From Dendrolimus kikuchii (Eukaryota > Arthropoda > Insecta > Lepidoptera > Lasiocampidae), in contig CM034392.1 in NCBI GenBank assembly GCA_019925095.2, positions 4,223,501 to 4,287,500 on the forward strand: 64,000 nt of DNA, given 5' to 3'. Below the pieces are notes generated by a model. It worked only from the letters and a program-made list of their open reading frames with translations. It did no database searches and was not told the origin of the DNA. Both the position numbers and the translations under genes were made by a program. Shown here one piece after another: positions 51,901-60,883 of this stretch. Position 1 is the first letter of the stretch, and each line of letters starts with the position of its first letter.

Positions 51901-54610
51901 GCAGCAACATATCGTTCAGACTTCTGCCATGATACTTGGCGGCTGCGTCGTGGACCACCCTTATTTTCTCCTTGTCTGGATTCACGACGGCGAAGTGGGG
52001 AAGATACCACGTCCTCCCGCTGGTGGGGGGAGTGGAGGCGCGCTCGGCGTAGCCTGACAACATTAAATTTTCAATTCTCTCTTCATACTTCGCTTTAAGC
52101 TCTTCATCGCGATCCAATTTTTTTTCTAAGTTCTGAAGTCTCTTCAATGCATTTTCATAATTATTTGGCATAGGTGAACTTTCATCTTTCCATAAAAGTC
52201 CCGTTTCAAATTGTCCATTTTCCAAACGACGAGTTTTCTTTTCCAATATTTCCAAGGCGCGTTGTTGCGGATCGCTAACCTGCGTTCTGGGTTCGATTCC
52301 CAGTGATTCCAACGCGAAATATTTTTTCATAATTTCTTCAAGCGGGTCGTGGTCTTCTTCCATCATGCTCAAGTGTGAGCAGAACACGACCGGCGATGTG
52401 GTTGAGGTGCGGCAGCCGTGCAGCACCCAACCCAGCTGCGTACGAGAGGCGACCGGTTGGTGACGCGGGCCTTTACGTACTTCATTTGAAATAATCAGCT
52501 CCCAATTATCTTGGCCGATTAGTATCTTCGGTGTAGCTCTTTCATAGATGAGTACATTTTCTATCTCCTGCAGATGTGCACAGCCCTGCACATCGCTCCG
52601 ATGAACGGTCTGGCTGAAGAAGCTCATGTTCTTTATTGTGCGAGCGTCCCTCAGTGTGTGTTCTTCTGTTTCATATGAGCCTCTTATCCTGGCGGACACT
52701 CGCATGCTGTAGTCATGCGATGATTCTTCACCGTTGACTCCCTGCATCTTCATGGGATCCCGTGGTCCGCTAAGTCCCAGTTGCTCGGCCAGCTGCGCAT
52801 CAATAATGGTCACGGTGCTGCCTTCGTCCAATAGTGCGTAGGTGTGACGACTGCCCCTCGGTCCGGTTATAGCGACCGGGGCCACCTTCAGATAGGCACG
52901 TCGTTTGTTTCTTCCATCATTGATAACGCTGTTGATCGCGGACGCTAACACTTCTCCCGCCGGTTCTGACGTCACACTCACTGCACTTGGACTTACCTCG
53001 TTAACTTCAGGTCTCCTTTGGTGATGCAGCAAGCGGTGGTGGTGTAGCGTACACCTTTCCACCCCACACGGCGGGGCGCGGCACGAAGAACGTCGATGCC
53101 TACTTCGCAGGCAGCGGAAGCACACTTTACACTTTTTGGCTAAGTCCCACCGCGCGCTCACATCCGCACCGACGAACTTGCGGCAATCGCTAAGTTTATG
53201 ATCGCGTTTGCAGACTGGGCACGGTTCACTTTTTCTCATATTCACGCGTTCACTGTCGTTGTTCACTATGTGTATGTGCTCCGTCCTCCTTTTCGATCGT
53301 GCCATCTCGCTCTCGCGTTCGATCGGTGCATACGCGGCGCACTTGTCTGCCTCTTCATTCAGGAAGCTCGCAAGTTTCTTAAGTTCCGGAACCCCTTCGG
53401 TCTTCATAGCTGCATAGTCGTACCACTTGTTCCTTACGATTGGAGTCAGCTTCTCCACTGCCGCGCGTAGCATCTCTGGGCTATGTAAATACTGCGGCTT
53501 GTTCAATACTTCAATTGTTGCTACTAGGTTTGCCATCTTGTTGGCAAATAGGCACAAGTCCCGAGGGCTGTCGGTGACTCGTGTCCATGTCTTCATTTTC
53601 TCCATTTCTCCCAGCACAAGGGCATCTGGACGGCCGAACCTTCTTTCCAATGCCTTCAAAATATCTTCAGGCCCCGTCTGGGTAATCAGCAGGGCACTGA
53701 CGGCCTCCAGTGCGGCTCCCCTTAGGCTTCTACGTAGGCGCGCGACGTTCTCCCCTGCTGAGAAGCTCCCTCCCGATTCCCGAAAGGCTGCCTGGAAGGA
53801 CAGCCATTCGCCACTATTTCCATTAAAAGTCGGGAGTTCTTGCATGTATCGCTGCGCCTGTCTTGTGCTCGTTCGCGCCGCTTCAGTGATCGCTTCTGCC
53901 AGTGACGTCACATCCATGACGTTTGAACGTGCAGGCGGGCCTCGTTCTGAGACCCGTTGTCCGCGTGCCATATTTCCGACGTGGACGCCCTGTCCCCGTT
54001 CATTCATTCTCCCTATATCGCTGGCTAACGTCGCTGGGGCGGGGGGGGGTTCTGTGGCATGTGGTTCCTGCGTTTGCGGCAGTCTCTCGAACCACATGTC
54101 TACTCTTCTTGATGGTAGTTCGCTTTCTTCGATGACGTCATCATCGTCCGATGATTCGGCTTGTAGCCTATTTATTCTCGCTTGTTCGAGTTCAACGGCT
54201 GCCTCCAACTGTTTCAACTTCAATGCGGCTAGTCTCTCTTTGGCTTCCAGCTCGGCAAGTCGTCTGCGGGAAGTCGTGGAGCGTAGTGACTGCGGTCTTG
54301 AAGTTTCTTCTAGAGTGCATTCTTTTCTGCGAAGTATTTCGCGTAAAACTGGCGGTGGTTGTGGCTGCAAATCCGTAACAGAGACCGGCATTGTTGCTTT
54401 TACTGTCGTTGCCGACGCCGTTGGCGTTGCTTTTACGGCAGTTGCTTTTACTGTCGTTGCTTTTACGGTCGTTGCTTTTACTGAGCTAGTCTCTGTTCCG
54501 GATTCCGCCGTGACACTGCCAGTTGTCGTTGAGGTTGTTGCTACCTCTGTCGCACTCTTCTTGTTCGCCTGCGCAGCGTCCTTTTCGATTCTGCTTCTCG
54601 TATTCGGCAT
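48914..54610 (-). CDS. BEL/Pao retrotransposon Gag-Pol polyprotein, 1,898 aa
   Basis: One uninterrupted frame for the retrotransposon polyprotein, which would reverse-transcribe the element's RNA and integrate the cDNA. In order: N-terminal Gag with VKATT repeats (about residues 45-75), a coiled-coil-like acidic stretch, and Cys/His knuckles near 460 (CPVCKRDHKLSDC, CKVCFRCLRSRH). Then an aspartic protease (LLDEGST, Asp about 595), reverse transcriptase with YMDD at about 1007-1010, and RNase H (FVDASEEAYAA, YWSDSRTTLAWI). The integrase follows, with an HHCC region (HEKLHHGG...CLQC) and catalytic DYFGP (about 1600), WSDNATCF (about 1663) and the later Glu in GAWER. A C-terminal DUF5641-like domain ends the frame. 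No envelope gene follows. All motifs are intact and the ATG at 54610 lies about 155 nt after the LTR, so the copy may be competent. The 415-codon frame on the other strand is a shadow. Confidence 0.95.
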   Translation of the reverse strand: MPNTRSRIEKDAAQANKKSATEVATTSTTTGSVTAESGTETSSVKATTVKATTVKATAVKATPTASATTVKATMPVSVTDLQPQPPPVLREILRRKECTLEETSRPQSLRSTTSRRRLAELEAKERLAALKLKQLEAAVELEQARINRLQAESSDDDDVIEESELPSRRVDMWFERLPQTQEPHATEPPPAPATLASDIGRMNERGQGVHVGNMARGQRVSERGPPARSNVMDVTSLAEAITEAARTSTRQAQRYMQELPTFNGNSGEWLSFQAAFRESGGSFSAGENVARLRRSLRGAALEAVSALLITQTGPEDILKALERRFGRPDALVLGEMEKMKTWTRVTDSPRDLCLFANKMANLVATIEVLNKPQYLHSPEMLRAAVEKLTPIVRNKWYDYAAMKTEGVPELKKLASFLNEEADKCAAYAPIERESEMARSKRRTEHIHIVNNDSERVNMRKSEPCPVCKRDHKLSDCRKFVGADVSARWDLAKKCKVCFRCLRSRHRRSSCRAPPCGVERCTLHHHRLLHHQRRPEVNEVSPSAVSVTSEPAGEVLASAINSVINDGRNKRRAYLKVAPVAITGPRGSRHTYALLDEGSTVTIIDAQLAEQLGLSGPRDPMKMQGVNGEESSHDYSMRVSARIRGSYETEEHTLRDARTIKNMSFFSQTVHRSDVQGCAHLQEIENVLIYERATPKILIGQDNWELIISNEVRKGPRHQPVASRTQLGWVLHGCRTSTTSPVVFCSHLSMMEEDHDPLEEIMKKYFALESLGIEPRTQVSDPQQRALEILEKKTRRLENGQFETGLLWKDESSPMPNNYENALKRLQNLEKKLDRDEELKAKYEERIENLMLSGYAERASTPPTSGRTWYLPHFAVVNPDKEKIRVVHDAAAKYHGRSLNDMLLPGPDLLRSLPGVIMKYRQYPVAVSADIKEMFMQVKIIEADRDALRFLWRGNRRDSEPPEEYRMTSLIFGATSSPCVALYVKNKNAREFENEDREAARAIVVNHYMDDYLQSLQTVEEARKMTAAVDNIQRRAGFQLRGWTSNYKEAISSFAPSGQTTVEIGGSEIEKTLGLMWHVREDTLGFRVNQRRVPAEVLAGSRMPTKREALGLIMSIFDPLGFISPLTTPAKRIMQDTWKYKTTWDEVIPEELQDKWKNWLRDLISLPNLRIPRCYEYSPAAIRELHTFVDASEEAYAAVVYIRTTRADGRVNVMIAAAKSRVTPMKPVSIPRLELQAAVLGARLSKSVQEGHDWELHRHTYWSDSRTTLAWIRAEPRTYKTFVAHRLAEIEDLTKKNEWRWLPSAQNVADDATRKTPSDFNPQHRWFTGPKFLYLDIEKWPQETKTEVPTTGEEKCATLTEDNDVIVIDFKRFSRWTTIVRTMGRVLQFIRLCKRPTNTVAAARRKRTKKNPTPDEEWKKNIKKKNKEKSKCPKENNVERKFKKINGKMLMLSERKLIALAQRESFGDKPLDTIRRRHNKGELAGLTIETDEHNILRLRGRIDEAQEISYEMANPAILDGKHKYTKLYIQHVHEKLHHGGVEMVVNELRQRLWVMKIRPSVKAVLRNCLQCRLRRAQPASPSTGSLPAARLAHHSRPFTFTGVDYFGPLEVTVGRHREKRYVALFTCMTSRALHLEVVASLSADSAINALRRFIARRGVPTELWSDNATCFRSADRELAEAGRAVEEEASRRQIAWRFLPPAAPFMAGAWERMVRTVKEALRVTLREQRPSDETLATLLAEVEATVNSRPLTHVAVGPDEPPAITPNLLLLGPNCHMPAPGNFEASDVTARAHWRRAQYLADVFWRRWVREYLPLLQYRREPYASGDNPKVGDLVIICDPNLPRNTWPRGRVTAVHPGRDGEVRVLDVTTASGRVLRRPTKRVVVLPIGESRDATAGEC

Positions 54611-54764
54611 ACTTCAGTTCTTCCAATACGGCTCGAAGCTGACCAGACGATGTTGGTGTTGCAGTGGACTGTAGGACTGTAGAGGGTTGGTCGCTGGTTC
54701 GGGTAACCGATTTTCCGAAATGAAAACAACCGAAAACGATGCTACGGGAGGCTTCGACTTCGTT
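54611..54764 (-). other. BEL/Pao 5' leader with primer-binding region
   Basis: Between the 5' LTR and the Gag start. It should contain a tRNA-complementary primer site next to the LTR (minus strand reads CCAACGCCAACGAAGTCGAA), but I could not match it to a specific tRNA. Confidence 0.5.
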
Positions 54765-55632
54765 GGCGTTGGCGGGAGGGAGCTTCTTCTTATGAACTGC
54801 GAACGAACTAAACGAACTACTCACGAACTACAAAAATACAAAAATGCGCCCCAAAGGCGTCCTATATTTATAGAGGCTACCTCCGCCGACCCCTCGCTTC
54901 GTCGTAACACCCCCTTTACTTTATTTCCTTAATTTTACATACATTAAGCCTTATGTTAACTTACCACTATTATACATTTTGGTACACCCTAGATCTTAGT
55001 ACATTTCGAGGGTCCTTACACAGTTGTGACCCATGGTTTTTGTTAGCGGGACGTCGTAATGGGCGTTTACCTCGCCCCCCGCTTCATTAGTATAAATATA
55101 AAGCGCTGAGCGCCCTTACCATTACCTCATTACAAAAACGTGCGCTGTCGAGCGCGGACCTCTGCCTGCACCATCATTATGGCCTACTCGCGTTCGGAGT
55201 AGGCAGTAGTGCAGGCATACCTCACGGATCCCGGGCTCCGGTTGCGTTCTGCAGTCCCGTAGCCCGGTTTCCGCTACCCTTTTGGGTCCCGGGTTCCAGG
55301 CGGCGTTCTGCACGCCTGTAACCCGGTTCCCTTTACATGCTGAGTCCCGGGCTCCAGGCGGCGTTCTGCACGCCTGTAGCCCGGTCTCATTTACCGGGAT
55401 CTAATAGGGTCCTACTGGTCAATAAAAGGCACAACGCTACAACATTTATTTCCTAGTGAGTTAAGGCTTATTACATTTTATATTCAATTCTTATAATTAT
55501 AATTTATTTATTTAATTTCAAATTAATAACGGTTAAAAATAAACTATATCTATCTCAGTCCGACCCGTCTCTTTCCTGCGCCTAACGGTCGCGTATACAT
55601 AGTCTGTGAGGGTTAGCAAATTATACCTATGT
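54765..55632 (-). repeat. 5' LTR of the BEL/Pao element
   Basis: Near-identical partner of 47997-48858. It should drive the element's transcription towards lower coordinates. It carries the same three-unit tandem repeat (55226-55395), and an AT-rich TATAAATATAAAG whose complement is also TATA-like. Confidence 0.85.
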
Positions 55633-56467
55633 TTAGATTTTGTAAATTGATTTCTGTTACACTTCCTAGACAGTTGGAACTCATCCATTGCACGTGGCTC
55701 AGGTCATGCCATAAGTGTGCAAGATGTGGAATTAACTGTCTCCCGTGGTTTTCCTAGCGCGCTTCAATATGGGGATCTTCAAAAATAGTGCAAGCAGATA
55801 TTTAATGTATTAACGAGGTGGGCAACGCATCGACTCCCGGTGACCATCTACAACCAAGACCTACATTACATACATACAAGACCTGCCTACAAGCAAGCAT
55901 AAAAGCGTACTTTATTTTTAGTCTTTTAAGGTAGTTTACTCTAAGTTAATAACTAATGATGGTATTGTAAGTATGCTGGATATAAATAAGAAAATATGTC
56001 ACAGGATTTCCTAATCCATATCTATTATCTTATGGCGTCCCATAGTAATTACCATTAGTAAACACGGGCTTGTTATATCCGAAAATCTATCAGGTGTAAA
56101 ATAATTGTTAGGTACAGAATTTCAGATGTGGTCACGCAATACTTCAATCAAGGATTCATTTATATGCATGGTCTCCAGTATAACAATACTCCCTAAAAAT
56201 AGGCTTGTTAATCATGAAAATGTTTTGTTGAAATGGTTCAAGTATATGAATGAATCTTTATTTGCAGAGATACATGTGTTAGTATGTCGTTATGTTAACA
56301 ATAGTTGGTAAACAATGTATCTGACCTTTGCTCGTAAAAATATTTAAATTTATGTTATTTATATACCTATAATAACCTCTTACATTTTAAATTATATAAT
56401 ACTAAAACATTTAAATTTTAATTCTTAAAACATTATGCATTTGAAGTTAATTAAATCTTATATAATA
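55633..56467. other. No gene seen
   Basis: AT-rich flank between the BEL/Pao LTR and the Helitron array. The 68-codon frame at 56105 has no family features. Confidence 0.4.
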
Positions 56468-57041
56468 TCTTATATATAAAATTCTCGTGTCACAATGTTC
56501 GTTCCCATACTCCTCCGAAACGGCTTGACCGATTTTGATGAAATTTTTTGTGCTTATCCGGTATCTATGACAATCGGCCAACATCTATTTTTCATCCCCC
56601 TAAATGTTAGGGGTAGTCCACCCCTAAATTTATTTATTTATTTTTTAGACAAAATTTTTAATTTCTATTTTTTTCTGATACAACATACAAAAATACATAC
56701 AACCGTAAATTTTCACCCCTCTACGATCAACCCCTATTTTTTATTTGTTAATTATAAACTTTAAAATCTTTTGGCAAGATTTTTAATCTTATTTTGTCAT
56801 GACCTAGAATAAAAAAAATATATTACTCTTTTAGATTCACAATTAGAACCGGTAGGTGGCGCTGAGATCGGGTTCTGGAATCCTCCTAATCACCTGAAGC
56901 GAATTTGGTGATTTTGTTTTTGTGTGTTTGAGTGGGTACCGGGATGGTTTAGATTCGCAATTAGAACCGGTAGGTGGCTCTGGGATCGGGTTCTAGAATT
57001 TTATTTTTTAAAGGCAGGACAACGTCTGCCGGGGCCGCTAG
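56468..57041 (+). mobile_element. Helitron 1 of a tandem array
   Basis: Starts TCTTATATATAAAATTCTCG and ends GCCGGGGCCGCTAG after the hairpin GGCAGGACAACGTCTGCC. Non-autonomous, 574 bp. Preceded by A. Its last base is followed directly by the TC of the next copy. Confidence 0.85.
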
Positions 57042-57677
57042 TCTTATATATAAAATTCTCGTGTCACAATGTTCGTTCCCATACTCCTCCGAAACGGCTT
57101 GACCGTTTCTTATGAATTTTTTTATGCATATTCAGTAAGTCTGAGAATCGGCTACTATCTATTTTTCAAACCCCTAAGTGATAAGGGGTGTCCACCCCAA
57201 ATTTTTATGTTTTATTTTTTAGGATACAGCATTAAAAAATACATACAACCCTAATTTTTTCACCCCTCTACGATCAACCCCTATTTTTTATTTGTTATTT
57301 TTTTAATTTATTATTATTAACATCTCTACGGACTCGAGTTCCGTACCCTTTTTTACAACTTAATTTCTATGAAAGTTTTTAGAGTTCATACACGCTTATT
57401 ATTTATTTTTGTTACTATGTGTGACATTAATTTCGTGATTTTTATGTTATGGTGTACCTTAAGAATAACTTATTATATTAATTTATTCTAATTTTAATAC
57501 TAAATTTATACTAATGTAGAGTGTATCTGTTACGTGCTGGTGTTGTGAGGAAGTGCATGTGCAGTGTTGGCCTTATATCTATACTTATATATAGTCCTAT
57601 CTAGTGCCATGTGTGTTGTTTTTTTCTTTTCTGTGCCTGGGTTTTAAAGGCAGGACAACGTCTGCCGGGGCCGCTAG
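57042..57677 (+). mobile_element. Helitron 2 of a tandem array
   Basis: Same 5' end (TCTTATATATAAAATTCTCG) and same 3' hairpin and CTAG as Helitron 1, 636 bp. The interiors differ in length and sequence, so the two copies are not a recent exact duplication. Followed by T. Confidence 0.85.
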
Positions 57678-57922
57678 TACTAATATATAAAGCTGAAGAG
57701 TTTGTTTGCTTGAACTCGATAATCTAAGGAAATACCGTTCTGATTTGAAAAATTCTTTCAGTGTTAGATAGCCCATTTATCGAGGAAGGTTATAGGCCAT
57801 ATATTATCACGCTAAGACTAATAGGAGCGGAGCACCAATGAAGTTAGTTTCAAAATCGGGTTTTTTTTAACTTTCTTTTTCTTTAACTATTCCACGCGGA
57901 CGAAGTCGCGGGCAGGAGCTAG
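57678..57922 (+). mobile_element. Helitron 3 (different family), 5'-clipped
   Basis: Starts TACTAATATATAAAGCTGAA without the TC of the family start, runs through GTTAGATAGCCCATTTATCG, and ends ACGAAGTCGCGGGCAGGAGC with CTAG at 57919-57922. Same family as 20077-20843. Confidence 0.78.
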
Positions 57923-58008
57923 TTAAATATAAAAAGAATAACAATTTCATTCTATACAAAATAAATTTGCAAAAATTAAAACAGAAATAGCGTTAGAATA
58001 AAATAAAA

Positions 58009-58738
58009 ACACTTCGTTTAAAAAAAACCGACTTCAAAAACTAAAAAGTATAAAATAACTTATTTCTAAAGCTATTACTATTAATATATATTATCTAAAA
58101 CATCTTAAAGTCGGTGTTTAGTAATTTTCAAAAAAATATAGTAATTTTTATGTTTTACTTTGCACCGACTTCAAGATGTTTTAGATAATATATATTAATA
58201 ATAATATCTTTAGAAATAAGTTATTTTATACTTTATAGTTTTTGAAGTCGGTTTTTTTAAACGAAGTTTTTTTATTTTCTTGTTACTTTTTAGTGTCTAA
58301 CTATGTATGGGTAGACCTCCGAAAGGTGCCGCGCTCCTTAAAAAATATAGGTCCCTAGAAACGAGAACAAAAAAATGTTCGTAAAATGAAAACTACTAGG
58401 CCAAATTATGTTAAATTTTTAGAGGACCAAATGGCAATTATTTCGCGTCGAACAAAAAAAGAATCTCGTAAATCGGATCATAACTCTCAGAGTAATCGGT
58501 GTACACATGGAACAGAATGGAAATTTTTTCATAAAAAATGTTCATAAAATGAAAACTACTGGGCCAAACAATGTCAAAATTTTAGGAGACCAAATGGCAG
58601 CTATTCCGCGTCGAACAAAAAAAGAATCACGTAAATCGGATCATAAATCTCGGAGTAATCGGTGAACATATATAAAAAAAACAAAAAAAAGATCCCGACG
58701 AATTGAGAACCTCCTCCTTTTTTTGAAGTCGGTTAATA
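58009..58738. mobile_element. Large foldback element E, copy 2
   Basis: Same palindromic head (58009-58272) as 40247, then the same unique part (GTATGGGTAGACCTCCGAAA). The ACGTAAATCGGATCATAA-type block occurs twice here, which makes the copy about 160 bp longer. Ends TTTTTTTGAAGTCGGTTA. Confidence 0.8.
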
Positions 58739-58879
58739 AAACGACATAAGTAAACAAGAGAAGAAAGTCTAGAATAACAAATGACTAAAAATAACACCCA
58801 GAGAAGAGTCATTAAAATTCGACTTATTTTGACCCTGACTTTACTTTACCTTTAAAAAACTAAGTATTTAAAAATCGGG

Positions 58880-59015
58880 CGAGTATGGCCAGGCATTGTG
58901 CCTGACGCTAGTTCCCAACTGCACTCTGAGATGTACCCATATATCACTGTTGTGTTAATTTGTATAAGTCGCAGTCGTCTAACGTCTTACCTACTAAGCT
59001 ATCACGACTTCCAAG
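58880..59015 (-). repeat. tRNA-derived SINE head
   Basis: Minus strand: GTGATAGCTTAGTAGGTAAG, an A-box-like sequence in a tRNA-like head. Confidence 0.45.
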
Positions 59016-59234
59016 CCAATACTATGATTATTGTAAAACACTGATCTGAGTCATACTATTATGTTTATTATTCTGAGACCACTACCAATTTACCACGTAA
59101 GTTATTGACCAGTAAGTTCCTGCCTTAAACGGAAAATTACCTCATGTTCCATGAATCATGAACAGACTAACTTAGATTATGATTGTTTAGCGCCAATGAG
59201 ATTCCAATAACAAAAATGTTATCAAAGAATGCAC

Positions 59235-59320
59235 ATAATATCGTGATGGCTTAGTGGTTAAAACACCCGCGTTTTACACAAATAACGGAGGTTTGAATCC
59301 TGACACGTTTTAATCTTTAA
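59235..59320 (+). repeat. tRNA-like SINE head with A and B boxes
   Basis: GTGATGGCTTAGTGGTTAAA (A box) and GGTTTGAATCC (B box, near 59290) at tRNA spacing. Diverged from a functional tRNA and without a SINE body that I could follow. Confidence 0.55.
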
Positions 59321-59384
59321 TAACATTATATTTAGGTACTAGTCATTATCATGAAATAAATTATATCTTAAAAATTAACTGTAG

Positions 59385-59872
59385 ATATAATTAGAAGTTT
59401 GTTGGGTATGGAAGAGAGAGCATGAAAGTAGAGTAAACGCGGTTGAGATGCGAGCATTGCGCAAAATCTGCGGAGTGACGCTCGCGGACCGCGTTCGTAA
59501 TACCGAAGTAAGAAAGAGAGTTGGTCTGAAAGAGAGTGTCGGGGTGAAGGTAAGGAAAGGAATGCTCCGGTGGTTCGGGCATGTGGAAAGAATGCATGAT
59601 GAAAGAATGACTAAACAGATATACAATGCAAAAGTGGATGGATGCAGAAGTCGTGGAAGGCCACGACACACCTTCCATGATCAAATTGATCGTGTACTAG
59701 CGGAGGGTGATGTCATGAGCCTTAAGAACAGACGAGTGTGCATGACAAGAGTTATGAATGTCAAAGAAGCAAGTGAGGTGTGTAAGAATGGGCCTAAATG
59801 GCGCTCTGTTGTTCGTGCCTACCCCGCAAGGGAACTGGCGTGAAGTTATGTATGTATGTATGTATGTAGATA
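59385..59872 (+). mobile_element. LINE 3' end (family C), longest copy
   Basis: 131 open codons from MRALRKICGVTLADRVRNTE through MLRWFGHVERMHDERMTKQI and GRPRHTFHDQIDRVLAEGDV to RAYPARELA, stop, then (TATG)n. It is the reference for the other copies here. It starts downstream of the RT catalytic motifs, so it is 5'-truncated. Confidence 0.85.
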
Positions 59873-60025
59873 TAATTATATACAAATTACACTATAAAAG
59901 AAAACACAATAAACTACAATCGCTGTAGAGCCGACCGAGATCGCTGTCGCTAGGCAGCGTGCCTAAAAGGCTGGCACCGTTACCTGGCGTTACCTCTGCG
60001 CATGACTTGTAGTGTATGTAACACT

Positions 60026-60183
60026 ACAAGTCTTGCGCAGAAGGTTTGCCGATGGTCGCCCCTCGCGCTTCCTACGACTGAGACCGGGGCTTCTCTAAGT
60101 AGTACTAAGAACTAGACGACCGCGGGTAGCTGTTGTGGCAGGCGGGAGGGGTTGTCATCAGCAATCCTTCTGCGCACGTCTTA
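60026..60183. mobile_element. Palindromic-end MITE F, copy 1
   Basis: Inverted ends TTGCGCAGAAGGTTTGCCGA and ATCCTTCTGCGCACGTCTTA, with GGTCGCCCCTCGCGC mirrored by GCGGGAGGGG. A further inverted pair at 59994-60041 (TCTGCGCATGACTTGTAGTG and its complement) shows the end of a second, inverted copy joined to it. Confidence 0.7.
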
Positions 60184-60234
60184 TAATTCTTTTAGCGAGA
60201 TAAGCTCCAGATTTCCAGCTCCAGCTCCCTATTT

Positions 60235-60530
60235 TTTTTTACATTTTTTTTATTGCGTGATTTCAGGACAGTCAAATAGCCTGCTGTTACCATCGCCTAT
60301 GGACATTAGTAACACCAAATGTGCTATCAGTGTGCTGCCGCTCTCAAAAGGGTGACTGGAACTTGGCCACTAATGCTGGAACACAACTCAAGGTTGTTAT
60401 GGCGGCATACTCTAGACCAGACCATCCAGACGGGCAAATATCCTACCACCATCTGGCTGTGGGTTGTTTTATCGACTCTTACGACAGGCAGGAATGTATT
60501 CCTTCTCCGTTTCTGCACGGATTCCCTTGT
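60235..60530 (-). mobile_element. Retroposon family A copy
   Basis: Poly-T at 60230-60250, TTGCGTGATTTCAGGACAG, GTTACCATCGCCTATGGACA and TTCTCCGTTTCTGCACGG. Confidence 0.68.
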
Positions 60531-60720
60531 AGCCTCGACCAGCTGTTTTTTAATATTTAAAAAAAAAACGTGGACACACGGGCAACGTCTCCAACTAAAA
60601 CGGCTCAAATACGTATCGTATTCCAAACTTCACATATTTGCGCTGTTTGATGTGTTCGGCAGAAGTGGCAGAACGACCGGCCCCAACTTAGACTCCTGGA
60701 TATGGGAAAGCACTAGTGTA

Positions 60721-60881
60721 TAAGTCGTGCGCAGAAAGTTTGCCGATGATCACCCCTCCCGCTTCCTACGACTGCGACCGGGGCTTGTCTAAGTACTTAG
60801 TACTAAGAACTAGACGACCGCGGGACGCGGTTGTAGGAAGCGGGAGGGGTTATCATCTGCCAACCTTCTGCGCACGACTTA
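60721..60881. mobile_element. Palindromic-end MITE F, copy 2, TA-flanked
   Basis: 161 bp, inverted ends of about 47 bp: TAAGTCGTGCGCAGAAAGTT and AACCTTCTGCGCACGACTTA, then CACCCCTCCCGCTTCCTAC mirrored by GTAGGAAGCGGGAGGGGTT. TA on both sides (60719-60720, 60882-60883) suggests a TA target duplication. Confidence 0.78.
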
Positions 60882-60883
60882 TA

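Noticed and set aside
52700..54600. CRISPR-like or satellite array
   Set aside because: No regularly spaced direct repeats. The VKATT-coding repeats are short, contiguous and coding.
53427..54674. 415-codon plus-strand open frame
   Set aside because: It lies entirely antisense to the BEL/Pao Gag and mirrors its GC-rich codons. It has no domain features.
59235..59320. Functional tRNA gene
   Set aside because: A and B boxes are present but the cloverleaf arms do not pair well. It is better explained as a tRNA-derived SINE head.
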